NCBI GenBank assembly: GCA_021904315.1
Contig: CM038912.1
Coordinates: 16,021,061 to 16,085,060, forward strand
Direction: 5' to 3'
Origin: Sphagnum magellanicum
Taxonomy: Eukaryota > Streptophyta > Sphagnopsida > Sphagnales > Sphagnaceae
Length of the DNA stretch: 64,000 bases
The position numbers and the translations under genes are program-made. Under the pieces are notes generated by a model that was not told the DNA's origin, made no database searches, and worked only from the letters and a program-made list of their open reading frames with translations. Below, piece after piece: positions 47,150 to 57,086 of the stretch; position 1 is the stretch's first letter; the number at the start of each line of letters is the position of its first letter.

Positions 47150-48210
47150 AGTATAATAACACCTGTGGCCACCAATTGCCCATATCATCAAAGAACACAT
47201 GATATTTTCTAATCAAAAAAGATGGAAAAAGGCATTTACTGGTGGGCACCAAGTGCCCTTCTCGTCGATGAAGGGAAACATAAAGGTTTATAGTGAACAA
47301 TGAGAAAAGAAAAACACCTAATGGCTTCTAGGTGCAATATTCACTAATGAAGAGGAAAAAAAACATTTGGTGGCCGTTAGGTGCCTTTTTCATCAATGAA
47401 AAAAATGCATTCGGTGGCCACCAAGTGCCCCTCCAGTCTATGTTGAAGAGCCTTAAACCCTAAACCAAGTGCCTTCCTAGTCCACAAAGAGTAAAAAAGG
47501 ACAAATGGTGGCCACCAAATGCCTTTCTAGTGGATGAAAATGGCACATGTGGGTGGTAGGTGTGCCATTTTCATCCATGAAGAGGAAGAAAAGGAACTTG
47601 GTGGCCACCAAGTGACCTTCTAGTCAACAATAAGGAAAATAGGGACTTAGTGGCTACCTAGCGACCGTCTAGTCGACGACAAAAAAAAGAGGGACTTAGT
47701 GGCCACTAGGTGCCCTTTTAGTCCATAAAGCGAAAAAAAGGCACCTAGTGATTGGCAAATGCCATCGTCATTGATGAAGAGGAAAAAAAGGAACATGGTG
47801 GCCACTAGGTGACCCTCTAGTCAACAACAAAGAACAAATGGATATAGCGGCCACTAGGTGCCCTTTTAGTCCACGAAGGAAAAAAATGGTACCTACTAGC
47901 CACTAGGTGCCTTTCTAATCAACAATGAAAGAAAATGCACCTAGTGGCTACCATGTGCCTTTTTCATCAATGAAGAGGAAAAAAAGGCACTTGGTGGCCA
48001 CCATGTGTGCTTCTAATCGATGATGAAGAAAAAGGGACCTAGTTGCCACTTGGTGCCTTTAGAGTCAACAATGAAAAAAAAGGCATTTGGTGGTTGCCAA
48101 GCGCCGTTTTCATTGACAAATAGGAAAAAAAACACTTGGTGGCCACTAAATGCCTTTTTGTCCACGAAAAGGAAAAATGGGACCTGGTGGCGACTAGGTA
48201 TTAATAACTT
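47150..48210. repeat. ~48-bp palindrome-centred minisatellite, about 20 units
   Basis: About 20 diverged units follow each other every 45-52 bases. Each has a core of the form ACTTGGTGGCCACCAAGT (a perfect 18-bp palindrome at 47,596-47,613), then TGCCCTTTTAGTC or TGCCTTTTTCATC, then an A-rich spacer such as GAAGAGGAAAAAAA. Some units are CTAGTGGCCACTAGG variants. Two alternating spacer types (TAGTCAACAA and CATCAATGAAGAGG) hint at a higher-order unit. Short frames across it (48,013-48,297) are repeat translations, not genes. Confidence 0.9.
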
Positions 48211-48589
48211 GGAAATAAACATAATTGTGGTTGTGATTAATATTGAAAAAGTTATGATCATATTTAATTTGATGTGAATCGTTCTACAGAAATCCACTTA
48301 AAAATCCCTCGAGCCTTGTATCCAAGGTCTTTGGTACATATGTGGGTTTGGATGAACCAATTCCTAAAGTGAACCTTAGAATCTAAACGATAACATTATT
48401 CATTGCCTCATGAGGTATTGAACTAATGAATCTAGCAAACCCCATCTTTGAATTCCATGTCATAATTGACAATGGAATTGATGTAATTCATCAAGCCAAG
48501 GTGACAATCTACACACAATATCCATCAAAAGTGCTTGTGCATATATTCGACCCATATATCATTCTCTTTTAGAGAAACACAAGATAATG

Positions 48590-49910
48590 CAATATGATTC
48601 AATTGAATACGTTCGCCCAATGTTTGTTCTTCTAATTGACCCCGACAATTTGAACGAGATTGCAAAGGAGAAGTCTAAAGTGGGCAAATATTCAAAACTC
48701 ATATTTTTTTCCTTTTAGGTGGCCAACATACTATCATGGCTGTAAAGGTAAGCTTATGTAAAAGTTGAATTATTTGTCTCTATAAATTTGAATTGAGAAT
48801 ATATACTTAATGTGTAAATTTAAGACTACAATCTCATTTTTGTAGGTGGCAAGAATATTACCATCACAATAAACATACACTTCAATAGAGATTGAACGAT
48901 TTTAATGTAAAATCTAAAACTATACTTATTGTTTCAACTCTTGTGCATGAGATCCTTGAGTTACCAAATATTTCAGAGGACATCATGAATAATTACTCTA
49001 AGTTTAAAATAATTGTTGTGTGGTTCAAGATAATGTTAAGTTATGTAAGATGTCAACTATGTTCAATAACTCCAAGGCAATAAAAAACACATCCCCAACT
49101 TATCCGAAAAACCTCATTCACACATGACAAATATGAATTGAGTATAATCATTCGGCATGAGATATTGATGAAAGACGTAAAAAGAATGAAGAATATAAGG
49201 TAAATTCCATGGATTTTTAAAATTGGAATTTGTTTCAATGGGATCGAATATATTTTCATGCATGGAATTTATGTTAATGCCTAAAATCCTCATGATTATG
49301 GTTACAAGATTTTGAGAATACTCTTCACTTTTGTGTTCAAAGTGAAGTCAATAAAAGAATGCTTCAACATTTTGTTGTTGCCGGAGAGAACATATGCCTT
49401 ATGGGACAATTATGCACAGTTTTCCATAAGGAGCCATCATTCTTAGGTTTGGATTAAAGGAAATATTGGAGAAATGTGTATCACAATTCCATGTGTATAT
49501 TTGGTTCATAGCCCAACGTCACAGTATTTATAATTATTTCGATCAAGTTTGGCATGAAACAAAAATCTTCATTGATCCCTCAAGAGTGTTTAATCAAAAG
49601 TTTTGCATGAAAAATCCACATTTCCTTCCAAATAAACCTAACAAGCCAATTTTTCATAAAAACCTTGACATTTTTATTTATTTATTTGTACACTCATGTT
49701 GGCAACACCTTGTTTGTAGATGATACCCCCTACAAAAGCATGTTTAACAACTTGTATAATGCCATTTTTTGGAGTCAGTTGATGGCCTTCGTGGGGAGGA
49801 CAATTATTCGTTGGGGATTGTTCTCCATTACTTAGGATCCCTTCATTTATCCAAATATGGTGTTTCCACGTATGTTCAACACAATCCATTTAATAGGATT
49901 ATATGTATTA
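48590..49910 (+). pseudogene. Decayed FCP1/NLI-interacting-factor-like phosphatase fragment
   Basis: Plus-strand translation in several frames includes a segment near 48,690 (KSKVGKYSKLIFFLLGGQHTI) and, at about 49,690-49,900, LFVDDTPYKSMFNNLYNAIF followed after a frame change by LLGIVLHYLGSLHLSKYGVSTYVQ. The latter resembles the C-terminal half of FCP1-homology (HAD-type CTD phosphatase-like) domains, where a 'VDD/IDDSP' motif precedes the lid region. Stops and frameshifts are frequent, and the catalytic DLDxT/DxDG motif was not found. I treat it as a pseudogene, possibly carried by a transposon. Confidence 0.4.
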
Positions 49911-50331
49911 ATTGCAATGATCCTATATAGTTTAAAACGTTATTTTTGAAATGCAATAGTGGCTACAAATCCTCATTTGTAATAGTGCGAAATTGAAAAT
50001 GAAACAAAAAATACCTTATTGATTGTTCATCCTGATTTGCTTGTTTGAATATTTGAACTATTTCCTTTCAAATTTATTAAATCTTTAATTCTAATACTGC
50101 AAATATTGCGTCTAACCTTTGTCTTCAAAGCATTTACTTTTAGTTTGGTGGCCCCTAGGTTGAACTTCACATTGACTCCCACCATGTTTTCTTCCATGTA
50201 ACCATCTAATGGTTGCAGTGTTTTTTGTTATATTTTAAACTTTTTATATTCAAATCTAATTGGTGGCCACCAAGTGGTAGTTTGTGTGTTTTGAATCCAT
50301 GTAATTAACAAATTTCCTTAGTTCTTTACAG

Positions 50332-51261
50332 ATGTTCAAGGCCAATGTTCAAAATTATCCTTTCATATTTTGGATATCAATCAATTCTTGTAAATTCTCA
50401 ATTGGACTAATATTTCATGATTTTTGTAGGTTTTTTATTTATGTCCATTTCCATCCATCCAAAGTTCGCACAAGCACTTTCGATCATATCCTCTTACACC
50501 TAAAAAATTGTTGATTCAATGTGAACTATGTGATACATATTACTTCCCAAAATGTGGTGCTCTACAAGGCAATCATCATGTGAGGAAGAGTAATATTGAG
50601 ATTAACAAATTATAATCGAGAGTTGGAGTGCAACATTTTTTTTCTTGAGCATTCAAACAAATTTATATTGTGATTTGGTCCTATGTGTTGTTAGAAGATG
50701 TGATGTAGGTTTTTCCTTTATTAGTGTTGCAAACATTTGTTGATCAATTTGTTTTTATTTGGGGATGTGAACAATGCACTAGGACCTTGGGTCAACTCAT
50801 TATAAGGACATTATTATCTTAAGGATTTGAATCGTGTGTACTTTACATGTTGAGGGCTACCTTATGGGATAGAACACCAAATGCTACTCATTGACAATGA
50901 GCCAATCAAGGCCTTTTGGAATCCCAAGTGGAACGGTTTCTTCATTGAGTCTTTTAGAAGACATAAATTGTCAAAGAATAAGGTCCAATGGTTGGACCTC
51001 ACATCTCATTTGTGGCCAACGTTGGTTGGATTGCCATTGGTGAGGATAATTAGTGTCCATTATGAAATCATTGTCAAATATTCAAAGCCTCATTTGACAT
51101 CTTCTTCCTTGAGTTTTATTTGGTTCATGCAATATATGAAAAATGATAATGGGGAGAATGGCATTACTCAACTCCCTTTAAGTATGAACTCTTTTTATAC
51201 CTTAGGAAAATTAATTTGTTGTGTTTTTGTTGTTCACCCTTCAATTATTTTTATTTATTAA
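50332..51261 (+). pseudogene. Second decayed FCP1-like phosphatase fragment
   Basis: A 126-codon open frame at 50,881-51,261 begins MLLIDNEPIKAFWNPKWNGF and continues with ESFRRHKLSKNKVQWLDLTS. The 'LLIDNEP.KA..NPKW...FLESF' pattern again resembles the C-terminal motif of FCP1-like domains. The upstream segment (50,332-50,880) is stop-rich but protein-like. It is related in kind, though not in close sequence, to the fragment at 48.6-49.9 kb. The catalytic N-terminal motif is absent, so it is unlikely to be active. Confidence 0.4.
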
Positions 51262-51639
51262 ATTATTAAGTTTTGGTTTACAATTGGTTTGGATTATTTT
51301 TTGCAAACTGTGTGATGATGTTTGTAACTTTAAAAGGTAGAAAGTGATGTTCTCTAGTTGGATTTCTATTTTGAGAGGGTGCCGATGTAGTTGTTTATCT
51401 AACTATTCCATAATCACAATTATTTTTATTGTGTTAATAATAATATGCTAGCAAAGGATGATTTCATTGGGCTTTTCAAACTTGCAATGCAAGTTTATTA
51501 GTTTTTTTTTTATACGATACATTTTAACACTTTATTTATTTAATATAATTTTATCTTAAATGATGGATCTTTCATGATTGTTCTTTTATTTTGGAAATGT
51601 TTGAAATCCTTCAAAACTTGTTGAATCCTCCATTTTCAT

Positions 51640-52990
51640 TTTATATCACTTGGTGACCACCAAGTATTAATTCTATTTCATTTTTTATTTTGTGACTTAC
51701 ACAATATTCGTATTGTCTTCATGAGCCCTCTTTATTTTGGATTTTTTTCAAGATCCTTCGAATGCTAGTTAATCCTCCATATTCATTCTTTACCATTGGT
51801 GACCATTAGGTATTAATTTTAGATTTTGTGTTTGCTTTTGTGATTTACATAATATTCGTATTGTCTTCTTGAACTTTTTTTTAATTTTGGAATTTTTTCT
51901 AAAATTCTTCAAATGATGTTTAATCCTTCATATTCAATCTTTATCACTTGGTGACCACCAAATACTATATCTATTTCATGTTTGCCTTTGTGTCGCAACC
52001 CCACTTTGGGATAAGTGTGATGATGAAACTCACACCCCCAAAAGTGGGAAGTTGGAGTCCTCCGGGACTCTCGAAAACTCAGAGCTCGAATTCAAGGGTC
52101 AAAACACCTCGCATTGAAGTGTTTTTTATATCAATGAAAAGGTCTTAAAGTCTAGATGCCCAAAATGGCCTCGCATGTGCCATTTGGACATATGCAGCCC
52201 AAGTTATGAGCAAAAGAAGGGCCGGAGTCAAACTAACAATTTGACTCCCGACCACTAAAAGTCGAGAATTGACCTCTTCTCGACATCTGCTGAAGGAGTG
52301 CGACATGGCGTTAGAAAGCTTTTGAGAAGAGCTACAACTTTGATTTAGACATCACTCTAATCGGAGGTCGAAGTCAGGAGATATGAGCTCCCAAAATCCC
52401 GGGACTCCAACCTGGGACAATTTCGGGACTCCTCCTTGGGAGTCCCGGGAAAAAAAACCATTTGAATGTAGCCTCCACCGAGAGCTGCAGAGAATACCAT
52501 ATGGGGGAAGGTGGTGGCTTCCCCCGAGTTCGGGCCGTGGTGAATCAAGTGAGTCCAAGTGCCCGTGGCTTGTCCCAACACCCAAGGGTGTTCCTGAATG
52601 TGAACTAACCCTCTTGTGGTTGGTTTTGGATGCAGATTCGAGTGAGATACTACTTGTCCTTCTTCATAGTCTAATCCCGGGACTTTTAGCACGCCCCTCT
52701 ACCCCTTTTTAGTGCTGGAAGTCGGGAGCGACCCTCAAGTCCCAACTTTCCGCAATTCAACGTACTTGGACCCTCAAGTGGGTCTAGCAAGGGACTTAGG
52801 AGCGCGTCACTTTGTGACTTACACAATATTCATATTCTCTTCCTGAACCCTCTTTTATGTTGATTTTTTTTTCAAAATCCTTCAAATGTTATTCAATTCA
52901 CTTTTTATCATTTGGTGACCACCAAATATAAATTATATTTCATGTTTTTTTTTATTTATTTACACAACATTCATATTAGCCTTATTTAAT
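51640..52990. repeat. ~148-bp tandem repeat interrupted by an LTR insertion
   Basis: Units carry 'tttgtgacttacacaatatt' followed by CGTATTGTCTTC and, later, TATCACTTGGTGACCACCAA. Copies start at about 51,690 and 51,836; a third at about 51,985 is split by the solo LTR and resumes at 52,810; a fourth starts near 52,957. The CTTGGTGACCACCAA element is the same palindromic core as in the 47-48 kb array. Confidence 0.8.
51991..52809. mobile_element. Solo LTR with 5-bp target-site duplication
   Basis: An 819-bp insertion starts TGTCGCAACC and ends GGAGCGCGTCA, so it has TG-CA ends, and is flanked by direct CTTTG repeats (51,986-51,990 and 52,810-52,814). Removing the element and one CTTTG restores the tandem-repeat unit 'ctttgtgacttacacaat', which fixes both borders. 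It is much richer in G, C and CpG than its surroundings, which suggests recent insertion. There is no internal coding region. The open frames on both strands (for example 52,357-52,692) are not genes. Confidence 0.85.
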
Positions 52991-53269
52991 GTGATTCTTT
53001 TGATCATTACTAATAATGATAATATGCATTAAGGCAATTGGCCACTAGGTTCAATTTGTAATTTCAAATTTTTTTAAACCATCCAAATTTTTTTAAGTTA
53101 CTTTTAGACTTTTCCAAAGTCTATAATTAATTAAATACATGTTCCCATTAGAAGAAATTAAAATTTTGGGGTTTCTATTGGGCACTTCATCATTCACATC
53201 ATTTTTCATAAAAAATGCCCTATTAAAATATGTTTCACATGTTGACTTTTTCCCTATAATGGGTGATGT

Positions 53270-54650
53270 TCAAATAGCTTTTGGAATTTTAACCCATTGT
53301 TTTGTGCAATGACCATCATATCTATTACAATGCACACCTCCTTTTGTTGTTTTCATAGATTCCCTTGTTTTTTTAAAACTTTCTTTTCTTTTGAATGTTT
53401 GGATATATTTTGGGTCCAAGATTGTTTGATAACCCAAAAGGACCTTTAGTTCGTAAACAAGCCTTTTTCCCAATACCTTTTGGTGACATTAGGCTCATAC
53501 GAACGACCACCATTGCCCCAACAACCTATTTAGGGAATTGGGCCTTTATAGCTGCAATCAAAGATGTTAAGTTTATGGTTGGTTAACATATCTCCTTCTT
53601 GAAGCCTTAGCACGAGTCAATGATAAGACCTTCCCTTTCCAATAATAACTCAAGGCGGCATGTGATCTTCTACCACCTTCAACACACTTATGCCTTCTTC
53701 CTTTTGAACAATTTATCAAACAAAAAATGGTTCAATTTCAAGATTCCATCTTGGAGCGTTCACACAATCATCCCCTTTCCAACACGCTCTCCAACATGAT
53801 ACCTGAAGCCCATTATGCTTGAATTTTATCATGTTCTGGCCCTAAAATGGGCATTTGGCTTATGGCTCGACCAATTTCCCCAACCTTTTGATAATCTTCC
53901 CCAATTTTATCCACAATGTTTCACTTGGACTACCACATCTTTCAATTGCAAGCTTCCCTCCATTTGTTTTCACACCCCATTGACCTTATGGATATTCACC
54001 TTTTTCATTGCACCCATGGCAATGAGCACATGAAAACCCATGATGTAGTTCACAACATTTTTGCTACCATTATGCAAGATGTTGGTTGTCACATGGGATG
54101 AAAACAACTACATATGTCTTCTTCAACCATGTTTAATTCCTTTTGTCCACAAGTTGACTGTGCTCACTAAAAATGACATTAACACCTTAGTTGATGTTGT
54201 CATTGTTGACCCTACACATGTGAATTTACTTCCCTGATCTTACATAACTCAATGATTTGTTGCCTAAATGCAATGCAAGCCAAAAAAAAAGAGTTATCGC
54301 AATTGACACCCCATTAATCAATTCCTCCCTTTAGCAATTGAGGTATTTAGATGTTTACACAAACAAGTTGATGTGTTTTTATGTCTGTGCCACTACCATT
54401 TGGAGCTTCAAAGGGCTAGAAGGCCCTCCTTTTTATGTCTTGGTTACTTTTCTTCATAAAAAAATTCAATTACATTACAAAAGATGCAAACATCCTCCAT
54501 TTTAAGTCGAGCAATAATGATAGGCTTAATTGCTTACAAACTTCCACCTATCGAGGGCACACCCCATTGCCACGGCCGACCTATTACAAACTGTCGGTTG
54601 TTGAAATGGAAAGATTTTGACATTAGTTTGTGTTGACTTGATGTCCTTTA
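53270..54650 (+). mobile_element. Degenerate retroelement-like coding relic
   Basis: Plus-strand frames give a protein-like translation broken by stops and shifts: TWDENNYICLLQ, then LTKNDINTLVDVVIVDPTHV, AIEVFRCLHKQVDVFL and PPFYVLVTFL. The 'DVVIVDPT...AxEVFxCLHxQxDxFLxxCA' pattern is one I associate with the region following reverse transcriptase in repetitive plant elements; the family name is uncertain. CAA and CGA codons have often become TAA and TGA. It is not functional. Confidence 0.45.
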
Positions 54651-54779
54651 AATTATCCTTTTTTCTTCCTAATGCCTATATTCCAGATCAATGCTGTGTT
54701 TATAAATAAAATTTTGCAGGGTTTTGATGATGACTTTGGCCTCGCTACTAGGTAGGGAGATGCTGTGTATGGTTAGAAC

Positions 54780-54804
54780 ATAGCTAACCACCTGGGTTAG
54801 CTAT
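54780..54804. repeat. Perfect 10-bp inverted repeat
   Basis: ATAGCTAACC and GGTTAGCTAT flank a 5-base loop (ACCTG). It is a potential small hairpin in otherwise unremarkable sequence, with no poly-T tract or gene end next to it, so no role is claimed. Confidence 0.8.
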
Positions 54805-55403
54805 AAGAAAGGAATGCTATGAAAGAGTGTTTCATGTACCACATACCATTCATCCTTAGTGATTGGTTTGTGCTGGTTCACTTTGGTGCACTGATGGGTG
54901 TAGTGCCATGTAAAGGGGAATGATAGATGCAAGTAGAAACCAGTGTTGGCCCATTCCAGCTATTAGGCCGGTTTTCTGGCCAGTTCCCAACAGTGTTTGT
55001 ATTATCAGCTAAATTTGGCCAACCTTTTTGATCTGAGAAATATGATTTTCAACCATACAAAGGATTTTTTCATGGAAGAAAATGGCCCAAATTTGCCAGA
55101 TTTTTATGATAATTTCCAGTAGACAGTCAGGAACTTAAAAGGATTCTTCTTTATCCTACATTCATATTGAATATATAACCAAATTTGGCTAAATTATTTT
55201 CTGGATGATTGCTACTTTGTCTACATCACAAAACCCTAAACCCAAGATTGCTATATTTTGAGTCAGACTGTGTGCTCCAACTTTCTTCAGGAACACATTG
55301 AAACTGGAATTTTAACAAATATCAAAGAACACTTATCAAAACCACATTGAAGGTTCCATATAAAAATCAAAAGAGGTCATTTCAAAATCAAGAACCAGAA
55401 CCA

Positions 55404-55586
55404 ATGTCCCTCTCAGATCAATCAACAACCAAGTTATCGTCACACATGGTGGATAACAATAACAGATACCCAGTTTTACAAGCCTTAAATTTTCTTGTCT
55501 TGATCTTCATTCTCATCACATTTTCATGCCTTTTTAGAGAATGGACTACAAGGACAGATCCAACAGGCCAGATGTTAAGGAAATGG
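55404..55586 (+). CDS. Possible first exon of a small or type II membrane protein
   Basis: From the first ATG (55,404) the frame gives 61 codons: a polar N-terminus, a hydrophobic segment (LQALNFLVLIFILITFSCLF) fit for one membrane span, then a basic tail ending ...GQMLRKW. The frame ends at a strong donor, AAATG|GTAAGT, near 55,586. This combination suggests exon 1 of a single-pass membrane protein such as a Golgi glycosyltransferase, but no downstream exon was recognised before 57 kb and I do not know the family. It could be chance. Confidence 0.25.
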
Positions 55587-55589
55587 TAA

Positions 55590-57086
55590 GTTAACACCGA
55601 ATCTTCAAAATATAAAAATATTTAGTTAGGATTTCAATGTTATGGAGCAACCCCCAAAAGTGGCCTTTAACTCAATGCTATCTAGCACCTAAGGATAAAG
55701 CTCGTTCCTCTCTCTCTTTTCCTTCCACGTTCCCCTCCACTCAAACACCCCCCTATGCCTTCTCTTTGTTCTTCTCTCTTTTGCATGATTGTCTGACCTC
55801 CTCTTTGCTCAATTGTTCAAGCTTCGATTGCCTACTTGCTAGACCTCTCTTTCTGCTCAATTGTTCAAGATAGAGTGCACAAATGCAAGAAGGTGTGCAC
55901 AGCGCCACTGCAAGAGAACAACAAAAAGACCTCAAGGGGTAACGTATCATCATTCACATATGTGGATGGTGATTAACAAAAATATCCTCTTAACTTTTGG
56001 AAACCCTAAAGTAGTTGTTAAGTGTGGATAGGTCGTCCTAAAGCCACATAACTCTAGTGTTTGTGTCAGGACAAATGTCGTTATCTAGGAGTTCAAGAAA
56101 CGTCAGGAGTCATAACACTAGACCCTCTAACACCAGGTGTGTTTGCAGCATAAGGCTGCTATTGCCTCAGCTCATGCTTGACTGATAGGTTCTTCAGTAC
56201 CCATCTGACACCAGTACCATATATGTACCCAGGTTGCTCCATATATCCAACACTGATTTTTACAAAGGAAAAGTGTTTCTGACAGAAGTGTTATGTTACT
56301 GTATGTATATTACACTTGTGATATGTGTAGGGTAAGGGCCTAAATGGGCCTTGGAGAAGATGGCAGCCCTGAATTTGGGGAATGTCCCTCGTGTTACCAA
56401 ATGTACTTCACAAGAGGAACATTATGTGGTGGGTAAGGGAGGCCCTTGCCAGAGGGCATCACCAGAATACAGGGCCCACACAAAGCAGAGCCAACCCCAG
56501 CCCCCCCTTCTGGTAACAGTCTCCCTGAGGGCCTTAGGGTTGGAGGCATCTGTGCCAATCATGATGAACACACAAAATGGAACACATTATAAGGACCCGC
56601 GAGATCCCACTGTCTAATTTGCTTTCTAAAATGGGTGTGCAACCCCATGGAAATTTGACATTTATTTCTCAAATGGATTACCAAAGCAGAAAACCAAATA
56701 CACCTGTGAACCTATGCAACATCATGGCACAATACATCAAACTCCAGAGTTCGTTACCACCCTCTGTCTGCTCTTGCCTTTCTTGGGGGCAAATTCACTT
56801 GGCAATGTTCACTCAGGCCTGTGACAACTCTTCCTAAATAATGCATAATATATATATCCTATAGGGTGAAGACTTGGCTAGCAACAGGAAAGAGCTACAA
56901 GTGCATCATTCTAAATATTGCTCATGCTCAGGCACCCTCCTAGAGATTACGACCTTTAAAATTTGCACAACACATCACATTTATGTAGTCAGAAATAGTC
57001 AATTTTGGGTAACCTGAACTGAAACCATTTCCAGAAGGCAACATTATAAGCAACTGCCTTAAAAGAGACTAGTCCATGAATTCAGG
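55590..57086. other. Intergenic region downstream of the BIG gene
   Basis: Moderate-GC sequence with no recognised exon. Short plus-strand frames at 56,351-56,837 have no motif. The part next to 57,086 should hold the 3' untranslated region of the minus-strand BIG gene. (The gap 54,651-55,403 likewise shows only the hairpin at 54,780.). Confidence 0.45.

Noticed and set aside
47150..48210. CRISPR-like appearance (regular repeats with spacers)
   Set aside because: Repeats and spacers are both related between units, the context is a plant nuclear genome, and no cas genes exist. It is a minisatellite.
52357..52712. Open frames on both strands (about 110 codons each)
   Set aside because: Both lie inside the solo LTR, overlap each other, and arise from repeated TCCCGGGA-type sequence.
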